Below are positions 25,669-33,583 of a DNA stretch of 64,000 nucleotides, one piece after another. The stretch covers positions 620,001-684,000 of the forward strand of contig NZ_JAGIAM010000003.1 in assembly GCF_017744835.1 (NCBI RefSeq). The letters run 5' to 3'. Source of the DNA: Sphingomonas sp. GTDB taxonomy: Bacteria > Pseudomonadota > Alphaproteobacteria > Sphingomonadales > Sphingomonadaceae. Both the position numbers and the translations under genes were made by a program. How positions within the stretch are numbered: the first letter of the stretch is position 1; each line of letters begins with the position of its first letter. A model generated the notes under the pieces. That model saw nothing but the letters and a program-made list of their open reading frames with translations, had not been told where the DNA came from and did no database searches.

Positions 25669-27621
25669 TTACGGGTTGACCGCTTCGGGGCTCGGCAACT
25701 GGCTGTTGTCGGGCGGGAGTTCGCCGCCTTCGTTGTCCGGGATATTGTCGAAGAAGGCGCTGATGGCTGCCTCGATCTCCGCGATGCGGAAGGGCTGGCC
25801 CGAGACCTTGGTGAGCGACTTGGTGTCCACCAGGAACTGGTCGCGCAACAGCGTCTTGAGCTGGCCGGTGTTCATTTCCGGCACGAGGATGTTCTCGTAA
25901 CTCTTGAGCAGATCACCGAGATTTTTGGGCGTCGGCCAGATGTGACGGAGATGGACATGGCTGACGTCGAGCCCGTTGCGGCGCGCGCGGCGGACCGCCT
26001 GGGCGATCGGCCCATAGGTCGAGCCCCAACCGACCACGACCAGCTTGCCGCCGGCTTGGCCCTGCTCGACCTGCTGGTCGGGCACGTCGATGCCGAGCAC
26101 CTTGTCGCGGCGCGTGTCGGTCATCAGCTGGTGGTTCGAGGGCGAATAGTCGATGTTGCCGGTGCCCGCCGCCTTCTCGATGCCACCGATGCGGTGGAGC
26201 AGACCGGGCGTGCCCGGCTTCACCCAGGGACGCGCGCCGCGCTCGTTGCGGGCATAGGGCAGGAACTTCTCGCCCTCGGCGGGCACTTCGGTATGGTGCT
26301 TCACCGGGAAGGGCTTGTAGCTGCTCATGTCCGGCACCTTCCAGGGCTCGGCAGCATTCTGGAGATAGCCGTCGGTGAGCAGCATCACCGGGGTCATATA
26401 CTGGGTGGCAATGCGCACCGCTTCGATCGCGCAGTCGAAGCAGTCGGCGGCCGAGCGCGCGGCGATCACCGGCAGCGGCGCGTCGCCGTTGCGACCATAG
26501 ACCGCCTGGTAGAGGTCGGACTGCTCGGTCTTGGTCGGCAGACCGGTCGAAGGGCCGCCGCGCTGGGCATTGACGATGACGAGCGGCAGCTCGGTCATGA
26601 TCGCGAGGCCGATCGCCTCGCCCTTGAGCGCGATGCCGGGGCCCGAGGAGCAGGTGACGCCGAGGCTGCCGGCATAGGAAGAGCCGAGCGCGGAAGCGAC
26701 CGCGGCGATCTCATCCTCCGCCTGGAAAGTGGTGACGCGATATTCCTTGAAGCGCGACAGCGCGTGGAGGATCGCCGAGGCCGGGGTGATCGGGTAGCCG
26801 CCGAAGAACATCGGCAGGTCGGCGAGCTGCGCGCCCGCGACCAGGCCGAGCGAGATCGCATCGGCACCCGTCACGGTGCGGTAGAGACCGGGCTCGACCG
26901 GCGCAGCGGCGACGCTGTGCTTGTTGATCCCCATCGCGCCGAGCTCTGCGGTCTCGCCATAGGCGTGGCCGGCGTTCAATGCGGCGATGTTGGCCTCGGC
27001 CAGCTCGGGCGCCTTGGCGAACTTGGCCTTGAGCCAGTCGACCAGCGGACCGCGCTCACGATCGAACATCCAGAGCGCGAGGCCCAGCGTCCACATGTTC
27101 TTGCAGCGCAGCGCTTCCTTGTTGCCGAGCCCGAAGGGCTTCACGGCGTCGAGGGTCAGCTGCGAGATGTTGAGCTTGAGCAGCTGCCACTTGGCTAGAC
27201 TGCCGTCCTCGAGCGGGTTGGCCGTATACTTGGCCTTGTCGAGGTTGCGCTGGGTGAACTCGCCTTCGTCCGCGATGATGAGTCCGCCGGGCTTGAGCGA
27301 CTCGACGTTCACCTTGAGCGCGGCCGGGTTCATCGCGATCAGCACGTCGGGCTGGTCGCCCGCAGTGTCGATCTGCGCCGAGCCGAAGTTGATCTGGAAG
27401 GCCGAGACGCCGAACAACGTGCCCTGCGGCGCGCGGATCTCGGCGGGGAAATCGGGGAAGGTCGCGAGGTCATTGCCCGCGAGTGCGGTCGACAGCGTGA
27501 ACTGCCCCCCGGTGAGCTGCATGCCATCGCCTGAATCGCCCGCGAACCGGACGACGATAGCTTCAGGCTGGGGGTGGGCCGACGCCTCGCTCGGCGTGAC
27601 CTCATGGGCGGCAGTTGCCAT
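25669..27621 (-). CDS. korA: 2-oxoacid:ferredoxin oxidoreductase, fused gamma-alpha subunit
   Basis: The 650-aa protein carries the gamma domain at its N-terminus (VVRFAGDSGDGMQLTGGQF, then FPAEIRAPQGTLFG) fused to the alpha domain (GYPITPASAILH, the SSGPGIALKGEAIGLA region). This gamma-alpha fusion is the usual aerobic KorA form. I start at ATG 27621 (MATAAHEVTP); an upstream in-frame ATG would add a poor 17-residue extension. It pairs with korB downstream. Confidence 0.91.
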   Translation of the reverse strand: MATAAHEVTPSEASAHPQPEAIVVRFAGDSGDGMQLTGGQFTLSTALAGNDLATFPDFPAEIRAPQGTLFGVSAFQINFGSAQIDTAGDQPDVLIAMNPAALKVNVESLKPGGLIIADEGEFTQRNLDKAKYTANPLEDGSLAKWQLLKLNISQLTLDAVKPFGLGNKEALRCKNMWTLGLALWMFDRERGPLVDWLKAKFAKAPELAEANIAALNAGHAYGETAELGAMGINKHSVAAAPVEPGLYRTVTGADAISLGLVAGAQLADLPMFFGGYPITPASAILHALSRFKEYRVTTFQAEDEIAAVASALGSSYAGSLGVTCSSGPGIALKGEAIGLAIMTELPLVIVNAQRGGPSTGLPTKTEQSDLYQAVYGRNGDAPLPVIAARSAADCFDCAIEAVRIATQYMTPVMLLTDGYLQNAAEPWKVPDMSSYKPFPVKHHTEVPAEGEKFLPYARNERGARPWVKPGTPGLLHRIGGIEKAAGTGNIDYSPSNHQLMTDTRRDKVLGIDVPDQQVEQGQAGGKLVVVGWGSTYGPIAQAVRRARRNGLDVSHVHLRHIWPTPKNLGDLLKSYENILVPEMNTGQLKTLLRDQFLVDTKSLTKVSGQPFRIAEIEAAISAFFDNIPDNEGGELPPDNSQLPSPEAVNP

Positions 27622-27783
27622 TGTAACGATATTCCTGCGGTTTTCGTTCGTGCAGAGCGCTCTACGCCCCACATGCGCCTATCCCAAGGTAGAAAATGAC
27701 ACCGTCTTTGCAATGCGGGCTTTCCGCAATGCAGATGCCCGGGCCGGCGTGACAGTATCGGGTGCGCAAGCTACGGAAACTGC

Positions 27784-28278
27784 ATGACCGACTTCTCCCA
27801 CCTTCCCTATCGCCCCTGTGCCGGCGTGATGCTGGTCAACCGCGACGGCCGCGTCTTCGTGGGCCAGCGGCTCGATTCGAAGCTCGAGGCCTGGCAGATG
27901 CCCCAGGGCGGGATCGATCCGGGCGAGGCGCCGCTCGACGCTGCCTATCGCGAGCTGTGGGAAGAGACCGGCGTCGCGCGCGAGCATGTCGAGCTGGTGG
28001 CCGAGGCGCCCGACGAGCTGAGCTACGACCTGCCCGACGACCTGATCGGCACGGTGTGGAAGGGCAAGTGGCGCGGCCAGCGGCAGCGCTGGTTCCTCTT
28101 CCGCTTCCTGGGGCAGAACGATGACGTCAACATCCAGACCGCCGAGCCCGAGTTCCGCGCTTGGCGCTGGGTGGAGCCCTCCGAGCTTCCCGAGCTGATC
28201 GTGCCGTTCAAGCGCGATCTCTATCGGCAGATCCTCGATATTTTCGCCGACGCCCTCGGCCGTGCGGAAAAAGCCTGA
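27784..28278 (+). CDS. rppH: RNA pyrophosphohydrolase (Nudix)
   Basis: The 164-aa Nudix hydrolase removes pyrophosphate from 5'-triphosphate RNA to start mRNA decay, or cleaves dinucleoside polyphosphates. The full Nudix box lies at residues 42-64 (GGIDPGE...REL.EETG). The N-terminal YRPCAGVMLVNRDGRVFVGQR and the WRGQRQRWFLFRF segment are RppH-specific. It is divergent from korA, with 162 bp between starts. Confidence 0.92.
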   Translation: MTDFSHLPYRPCAGVMLVNRDGRVFVGQRLDSKLEAWQMPQGGIDPGEAPLDAAYRELWEETGVAREHVELVAEAPDELSYDLPDDLIGTVWKGKWRGQRQRWFLFRFLGQNDDVNIQTAEPEFRAWRWVEPSELPELIVPFKRDLYRQILDIFADALGRAEKA

Positions 28279-28337
28279 CGCTTCCGCTACGTCTGCTGCC
28301 CTTTTCACGCCGCATTGCTCTGGTTAAGGCCCGCCCC

Positions 28338-29228
28338 ATGCGTGCCTTGCTCCTTGCCCTGCCGCTGCTCGCCGCGAACACCGATCCGGAGCCGGCGATC
28401 CCTCCCGCCATAAAGGCGATGCTCGATTCGGCCATGGCGTCGGGCAGCGAGGGCGACGTCTCGGTCATCGTCAAATATGCCAAGGCGGCCGATCCGGAGA
28501 GCGCCCCGCTCGTCCAGAAGATCGCGCAGAACTGGCGCAACGACCGAATGGCACGGGCGCAGGAGAAGCTGCGCGAGGCCGATTTCCTCGATCTGGTGAA
28601 GGGCCGCGCCGAAGTGGGCGGCTATGTCAGCAGCGGCAATACCGAGAATGTCGGGCTGACCGCGACGGTGGAAGTGAAGCGCGAGGCGCTGGAATGGCGC
28701 CACAAGCTGCGGCTGCAGGCCGATTACCAGGAGAGCCTGGGCGTGGCTACGCGCGAGCGCTATCTCGCCGCCTACGAGCCCAACTGGAAGTTCGACGACC
28801 GCGCCTACCTCTACGGCGCGGCGCAATATGAGAGCGACCGCTTCTCGGGCTTCCACGACCGCGTCTCGGTCTCGACCGGCACCGGATACAGCGCGATCAA
28901 GACGCCGAGTGTGAAGCTCGACGTCGAACTGGGGCCGGCGTACCGCCTCACGCGCTTCATCGACAGCAAGACCGAGAGCAACCTGGCCGCGCGCGGATCG
29001 GTGGACCTCGATTGGAAGCTGAGCCGCGGGATCACCGTGCGGCAGAACGCCTCCGCCTATCTGCAGGACGCCAACTCGACCGTGGCGAGCAAGTCCGCAC
29101 TGCTCGCGAAGCTGATCGGGCCGCTGTCGGCGCAATTCTCCTACACGCTCCAGTACGAGAGCCTGCCGCCGGTCGGCCGCAAGAACACCGACACGACCAG
29201 CCGCGCGGCGCTGGTGGTGGATTTCTAG
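28338..29228 (+). CDS. DUF481 outer-membrane beta-barrel protein
   Basis: The product is 296 aa. After a short signal-like N-terminus (MRALLLALPLLAA) and a helical segment to ~100, the rest alternates polar and hydrophobic residues in about ten strands. DUF481 motifs include GGYVSSGNTENVGLTATVEV and YLAAYEPNWKFDDRAYLYG, and the protein ends in LVVDF with the outer-membrane C-terminal Phe. Some relatives are salt-induced outer-membrane proteins. ATG 28338 was chosen to give the signal peptide. Confidence 0.85.
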   Translation: MRALLLALPLLAANTDPEPAIPPAIKAMLDSAMASGSEGDVSVIVKYAKAADPESAPLVQKIAQNWRNDRMARAQEKLREADFLDLVKGRAEVGGYVSSGNTENVGLTATVEVKREALEWRHKLRLQADYQESLGVATRERYLAAYEPNWKFDDRAYLYGAAQYESDRFSGFHDRVSVSTGTGYSAIKTPSVKLDVELGPAYRLTRFIDSKTESNLAARGSVDLDWKLSRGITVRQNASAYLQDANSTVASKSALLAKLIGPLSAQFSYTLQYESLPPVGRKNTDTTSRAALVVDF

Positions 29229-29247
29229 AGCGTATCGAAATTCGGCC

Positions 29248-29299
29248 TAACGCGCTCTCCCCCTGAAATGGCGGGGAGATGAATGTCGAGACAACCCAG
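29248..29299 (+). repeat. Hairpin repeat, copy 1
   Basis: The copy starts TAACGCGCTC and contains a 6-bp stem CTCCCC/GGGGAG (29257-29262 with 29273-29278). After the stem it reads GAATGTCGAGACAACCCAGG. A second copy lies in the same orientation at 29600. The sixth stem pair is C-G here and T-A in the other copy, preserving pairing. Confidence 0.65.
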
Positions 29300-29392
29300 G
29301 CCCCCGGAGCACGATATTGCCGCTTGCAAAATTGGATTTGGCCTGAAACATAACGGGAACGCTCTTTCTCAATCTGAATATAATCGGCGTCT

Positions 29393-29443
29393 CGCGCGCA
29401 CACGCACACGCACACGCGCGGGCACGTACGCACGCGCATGCGC
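29393..29443. repeat. Alternating purine-pyrimidine (CA/CG) tract, Z-DNA-prone
   Basis: The bases at 29393-29420 (28 bp) and 29422-29443 (22 bp) alternate strictly between pyrimidine and purine, with one break at 29421. Within it CACACG is repeated. Such (CA/CG) tracts are the classic B-to-Z transition sequences and are also prone to slippage. Confidence 0.8.
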
Positions 29444-29452
29444 CCGCGTTGG

Positions 29453-29489
29453 GGTGTCCACTTTGTCCACTTCCGCCGTGTCGACTTCC
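29453..29489 (+). repeat. 37-bp dispersed repeat, copy B
   Basis: It begins GGTGTCCACTTTGTCCACTT and matches the minus-strand copy at 15925-15961 in 31 of 37 positions, with no gaps. The three spaced TGTCNAC units are kept in both copies. Confidence 0.7.
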
Positions 29490-29599
29490 GGCATCGCCCC
29501 GCCGGATCGGCCGATGGTCAGGCCCGCCCGAACCGCCGCGATAGTGTGACCCTGGTGTGACCTTTGGCCGCGCAGGATGCGCGGGGCGGCGCGATAGCG

Positions 29600-29650
29600 T
29601 AACGCGCTCCCCTCCCTGAAAGGAAAGGGAGATGAATGTCGATACAACCT
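29600..29650 (+). repeat. Hairpin repeat, copy 2
   Basis: It starts TAACGCGCTC like copy 1. The stem is CTCCCT/AGGGAG (29612-29617 with 29626-29631), and the tail GATGAATGTCGATACAACCT differs little from copy 1. It sits about 80 bp upstream of the M20 hydrolase start. Confidence 0.65.
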
Positions 29651-29728
29651 AAGCCCCAGAACCCCCGGCTATAGGCGCATTCGGCAGGCGGGGTTCAACC
29701 CGGCGCGCTTTGTCGCTACCCATTCGTA

Positions 29729-30937
29729 ATGACCGAGCTGACCCGAGACGAGCGCGCCGCGGTGGACCATGTCAGGGCCGCGCCGATGCTCTCACGGACC
29801 GAGCAATGGGTGGCGATCAACAGCGGGACGCGCAACCTTGTCGGGCTCGCGCAGATGGCGGACACGCTGGCGGACGCGTTTTCGGTGCTGCCGGGGGCGC
29901 TGGCGCTGGTCGAACCCGAGCCCGTGGAAGCGGTGACCGCCGACGGACGAGTCGAGGCGATCGGCCACGGACGGCATCTCCACCTCAAGGTGCGGGCCGA
30001 GGCGCCGGTGCAGCTGCTGCTCACCGGGCATATGGACACCGTGTACCCCGCTGACCATCCTTTTCAGGCCGGCCGCTGGCGCGACGACGGCAGCTACAAT
30101 GCGCCCGGCGCGGCGGACATGAAGGGCGGGCTGGCGCTGATGCTGGCAGCGCTCGAGGCCGTCGAGGCGAGCCCGCTCGCACTTCGCATCGGATATGAAG
30201 TCCTGATCAATTCGGACGAGGAAACCGGCTCGCTTTCCTCCCGCGGCCTGATCGAGCGGGCGGCGCGCGCCAAGCTGGCGGCGCTGACCTATGAGCCCGC
30301 GCTGCCGGACGGGACGCTGGCGGGGGCGCGTGGGGGCACCGGCAATTTCTCGCTGCTGGTGCGCGGGCGCAGCGCGCATGCCGGGCGCAATCCCGAGGAG
30401 GGACGCAACGCGCTGGTCGCAGCGGCCGACCTGGCGGTGCGGCTGGCGCGGGCCAAGGCGCCGGGACTCGCGGTCAATCCGGCGCGGATCGACGGCGGCG
30501 GACCCAACAATGTCGTGCCCGAGATGGCGGTGCTGCGCGTCAACTTTCGCCCCAGGGATCAGCACGCGATCGACGCGGCGCGCGCGGCGCTGGAGGCTGC
30601 AGCAGCTGCCGTCATGACGTCACACGAAGTGCAGGTGGAGGTCCACGGCAGTTTCAATCGCCCGCCCAAGCCGATCGACGCGGGCGCCGAGCGCCTGTTC
30701 GCGCTCGTCGGCGACGCGGGCGCGGACCTGGGGCTCGCCATCGGGCGGCGCGACACGGGCGGCGTGTGCGACGGCAACAATATCGCGGCGTGCGGCGTGC
30801 CCGTCGTCGACACCATGGGCGCCCGGGGCGGCGCCATTCATTCGTCGGAGGAATATCTGATCCCGGAATCGCTTCCCGAACGCGCCGCGCTCTCAGCGCT
30901 CACGATCCTCAGGCTCGCCGAACGGGGGCGCCTGTGA
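29729..30937 (+). CDS. M20-family amidohydrolase/peptidase in the ast operon
   Basis: The 402-aa zinc hydrolase has the M20 ligand motifs TGHMDTVYP (His, catalytic Asp), GAADMKGG (bridging Asp) and SDEETGS (catalytic Glu pair). The dimerisation domain lies at ~190-300, and the final ligand His is near HSSEEY. The family includes CPG2, ArgE and the desuccinylase DapE. Its stop overlaps the astA GTG start by four bases, so it belongs to the arginine succinyltransferase operon. A role as succinylglutamate desuccinylase (the AstE step) is a reasonable but untested guess. Confidence 0.85.
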   Translation: MTELTRDERAAVDHVRAAPMLSRTEQWVAINSGTRNLVGLAQMADTLADAFSVLPGALALVEPEPVEAVTADGRVEAIGHGRHLHLKVRAEAPVQLLLTGHMDTVYPADHPFQAGRWRDDGSYNAPGAADMKGGLALMLAALEAVEASPLALRIGYEVLINSDEETGSLSSRGLIERAARAKLAALTYEPALPDGTLAGARGGTGNFSLLVRGRSAHAGRNPEEGRNALVAAADLAVRLARAKAPGLAVNPARIDGGGPNNVVPEMAVLRVNFRPRDQHAIDAARAALEAAAAAVMTSHEVQVEVHGSFNRPPKPIDAGAERLFALVGDAGADLGLAIGRRDTGGVCDGNNIAACGVPVVDTMGARGGAIHSSEEYLIPESLPERAALSALTILRLAERGRL

Positions 30938-31947
30938 GCTTCCGCATCCGCGCCGCGCGCGACGAGGACCTGCAGCCGCTCTACGAAATGGCCAAGCTCA
31001 CCGGCGGCGGCTTCACCAACCTGCCGCCAGAAAAGGACGCCCTGCGCGCCAAGCTGGTGCGCAGCCACGCCGCCTTCGCGCGCGACACGAACGACGAGCT
31101 GGTCGACGACCTGTTCGTGCTCATCCTGGAGAATGCGGACACCGGCGAGGTGCGCGGCACCTGCCAGATCTTCACGCGCGTGGGCCAGACATGGCCCTTC
31201 TACAGCTATCGCATCGGCACGGTGACCAAGCACAGCCGCGAGCTCGAGCGCACCTTCCGCGCGGAGATACTGAGCCTGGTCAACGACCTGGAGGGCTGCA
31301 GCGAAGTCGGCGGGCTGTTCCTGCATCCGTCGGAGCGCGCCGGAGGGCTGGGCATGCTGCTCGCGCGCAGCCGTTACCTGTTCATCCGGCGCCACCGTCC
31401 GCGCTTCGCCGAGCGCGTGCTCGCCGAACTGCGCGGCGTGATCGACGAGGCGGGCGGATCGCCCTTCTGGGACGGCGTCGCCGGACGCTTCTTCGGAATG
31501 AACTTCCAGCAGGCCGACGAATTCAATGCCACCCACGGCAACCAGTTCATCGCCGACCTGATGCCCAAGCACCCGATCTACACCGCAATGCTCTCCGAGA
31601 GCGCGCGCGCAGTGATCGGCCTGCCCCACCCCTCGGGCCGCGCGGCGATGCGGATGCTCGAGGCCGAGGGCTTCGCCTTCGAGAACTATATCGACATCTT
31701 CGACGGCGGCCCGACCATGACCGCGCGCACGGACCAGGTGAAGACGATCCGGGACTCGCAAGTCTCATACGTGCTGGCGATCGGCGACGCGACCGGCTCC
31801 GCCATCGTCGCTGCCGGCCGGCTGGAAAGTTTCCGGACCGGGTATGGCAAGGTGTCGCCGAATGGCGACGGCGTCGTGATCGACGCCGCGACGGCAAAGC
31901 TGCTCGACATCAAGATCGGCGACGAGATCGTGTACGCGGAGCGCTGA
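30934..31947 (+). CDS. astA: Arginine N-succinyltransferase
   Basis: The 337-aa enzyme transfers succinyl from succinyl-CoA to the alpha-amino group of arginine, the first AST step. It begins at GTG 30934 (VSFRIRAARDEDLQPLYEMA), overlapping the M20 stop. The family pattern GGGFTNLPPEKDALRAKL, the GGLFLHPSER acyl-CoA region and FFGMNFQQADEFNATHGNQF are all present. The length matches AstA (~340 aa). The next gene, astB, overlaps by one base. Confidence 0.92.
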   Translation: MSFRIRAARDEDLQPLYEMAKLTGGGFTNLPPEKDALRAKLVRSHAAFARDTNDELVDDLFVLILENADTGEVRGTCQIFTRVGQTWPFYSYRIGTVTKHSRELERTFRAEILSLVNDLEGCSEVGGLFLHPSERAGGLGMLLARSRYLFIRRHRPRFAERVLAELRGVIDEAGGSPFWDGVAGRFFGMNFQQADEFNATHGNQFIADLMPKHPIYTAMLSESARAVIGLPHPSGRAAMRMLEAEGFAFENYIDIFDGGPTMTARTDQVKTIRDSQVSYVLAIGDATGSAIVAAGRLESFRTGYGKVSPNGDGVVIDAATAKLLDIKIGDEIVYAER

Positions 31948-33206
31948 TGCTGACCGAGATCAATTTCGACGGGATCATCGGCCCCAGCCACAATTATGCC
32001 GGGCTGAGCCCGGGCAACCTGGCCGCGACGCGCAACCAGGGCCGCGCCTCCAACCCCCGCGCCGCGGCGCTGCAGGGCGTCGCCAAGATGCGTGCCAACC
32101 TGCGGCTTGGACTGGTGCAGGGGATATTGTTGCCCCACGCGCGGCCCGACCACCGCTGGGTGGCACGGCTCGGCACCGGCTTCGCGGAGGCGCCGCGGCA
32201 CCTGCAGGCGCAGGCGCTCTCGGCCTCGGCGATGTGGGCGGCGAATGCGGCGACTGTCTCGCCGGCGCCCGACACGGCCGACGGGCGCTGCCACCTGACC
32301 GTCGCCAATCTGGTGACGATGCCCCATCGCAGCCACGAATGGCCCGAGACGCTCGCGCAGCTCCGCCTGGCCTTCGCCGCGGACTGTTTCGCGGTGCACG
32401 AGCCCGTGCCGGCGCCGTTCGGCGACGAAGGCGCCGCCAATCACATGCGGCTCGCTCCGGCGCACGGCGCCCCCGGCGTGGAGATCTTCGTCTATGGCGT
32501 GACGGGCGGCCCCTTCCCTGCCCGCCAGCACATCGAGGCGAGCCGTGCGGTAGCGCGGATGCACGGGCTCGATCCGGACCGCACTCTGTTCGTACAGCAG
32601 TCCGAGGCGGCGATCGCGGCCGGGGCCTTCCACAATGACGTGGTAGCTGTGGCGAACGGCAGGGTGCTGTTCGCGCACGAACAGGCCTTTGCCGACAAGG
32701 AGCGCTTCTACGCCGACCTGCGCAGGCTGATGCCCGAGGTCGAGATCGTCGAGGTGCCCGCGGCGCAGGTGAGCCTGGAAGACGCGATCGCTTCCTATCT
32801 GTTCAACGCCCAGCTGGTGACGCTCCGCTCGGGCGAGAACGCGCTGGTGGTGCCAGAGGAAGCGCGCGAGACGGCGAGCGTCTGGGCATGGCTGCAGGAC
32901 CATGTCGCCGGCAACGGTCCGATCCGCCGGATCGAAGTGGTCGACGTCCGCCAATCCATGGCTAATGGCGGCGGCCCCGCCTGCCTGCGGCTGCGCGTGG
33001 TCGCCGATCCGGCCACGATCGATCCACGTTTCCTGGTCGACGAGGCCCAGCTGGACAGGATCGCCGCGGTGATCGAGGCGCATTGGCCCGAGGTGATCGC
33101 GCCGGACGACATCAATGACCCTGCGTTGATCGCGCGCATCGAGATGGCACGGGCTGCGCTGCTGCAGACGCTCGGGGTTGTCGAATTAATTGACAGTTTA
33201 CCATAG
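31947..33206 (+). CDS. astB: N-succinylarginine dihydrolase
   Basis: The 419-aa enzyme hydrolyses succinylarginine to succinylornithine, CO2 and ammonia. The start FDGIIGPSHNYAGLSPGNLA, the mid motif FVQQSEAAIAAGAFHNDVVA (His) and SMANGGGPACLRLRV with the catalytic Cys near the C-terminus identify the family. ATG 31947 overlaps the astA stop (TGATG). astC, astD and a standard astE are not in this window. Confidence 0.93.
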   Translation: MLTEINFDGIIGPSHNYAGLSPGNLAATRNQGRASNPRAAALQGVAKMRANLRLGLVQGILLPHARPDHRWVARLGTGFAEAPRHLQAQALSASAMWAANAATVSPAPDTADGRCHLTVANLVTMPHRSHEWPETLAQLRLAFAADCFAVHEPVPAPFGDEGAANHMRLAPAHGAPGVEIFVYGVTGGPFPARQHIEASRAVARMHGLDPDRTLFVQQSEAAIAAGAFHNDVVAVANGRVLFAHEQAFADKERFYADLRRLMPEVEIVEVPAAQVSLEDAIASYLFNAQLVTLRSGENALVVPEEARETASVWAWLQDHVAGNGPIRRIEVVDVRQSMANGGGPACLRLRVVADPATIDPRFLVDEAQLDRIAAVIEAHWPEVIAPDDINDPALIARIEMARAALLQTLGVVELIDSLP

Positions 33207-33265
33207 CCGTTAACGCGGAAACGGCGGAAATCCGGGCTTGGCCCGCAGCTTGCTTAACTACGGGC

Positions 33266-33478
33266 ATGTTCCACCGCGTGCGCCGCCTCTTCACGATCAA
33301 GAACAAGTTCGAGGCCTATCTGGTGATCTATGGCCTTGGCACCGGAGCCGTGGAGCGCGGCATGCACTATCTGCACCGCTTCCCCGGCATCGGCGGGTGG
33401 ATGCTGTTCCTGCTCTGCCCGGTCGCGGTGTTCATGGCGGGTGCCAAGATTCTCGACAGTTTCGACGTTCCGGAATGA
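33266..33478 (+). CDS. Small conserved-looking membrane protein (70 aa)
   Basis: The product MFHRVRRLFTIKNKFEAYLV... has amphipathic start sequence, Gly/His motifs in the middle (GAVERGMHYLHRFPG) and a C-terminal hydrophobic helix (GWMLFLLCPVAVFMAGA). It is a typical short sphingomonad membrane protein with no assigned function. It lies 60 bp after astB. Confidence 0.6.
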   Translation: MFHRVRRLFTIKNKFEAYLVIYGLGTGAVERGMHYLHRFPGIGGWMLFLLCPVAVFMAGAKILDSFDVPE

Positions 33479-33583
33479 GGAGCGCCGCGGCATCTGTCGC
33501 GGTTTAAACGTGCTGTTTATGCTACCGGTGTCATCCTTGCTTTGCTAAGCCGCTCCCCGAAAAGAGAATCGAGGAGTGGATGC

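Larger units (their letters stand above)
29229..29728. other. 500-bp gene-free, repeat-rich interval
   Basis: No credible gene is seen. The interval holds two direct copies of a ~50-bp hairpin repeat (29248-29299 and 29600-29650), a 50-bp alternating purine-pyrimidine tract (29393-29443) and one copy of the dispersed 37-bp repeat (29453-29489). It also has a perfect TATAAT at 29379-29384 without a matching -35, and a short direct repeat GTGTGACC-CTG-GTGTGACC (29544-29562). Confidence 0.8.

Noticed and set aside
29356..29384. GGAAC (29356-29360) followed by a TATAAT, as a possible EcfG or sigma-70 promoter
   Set aside because: The bases at the -10 position for EcfG are ATAT, not CGTT, and no TTGACA-like -35 precedes the TATAAT. 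No gene starts nearby in that direction.
29393..29443. CACACG repeats as a CRISPR-like array
   Set aside because: The units are 6 bp and contiguous, with no spacers; it is a simple alternating tract.
29283..29549. An 88-codon plus-strand frame in the repeat island
   Set aside because: It consists of translated repeats (CA/CG tract giving Arg-Thr runs, and the 37-bp repeat giving STLSTSAVST-like sequence), with no ribosome site.
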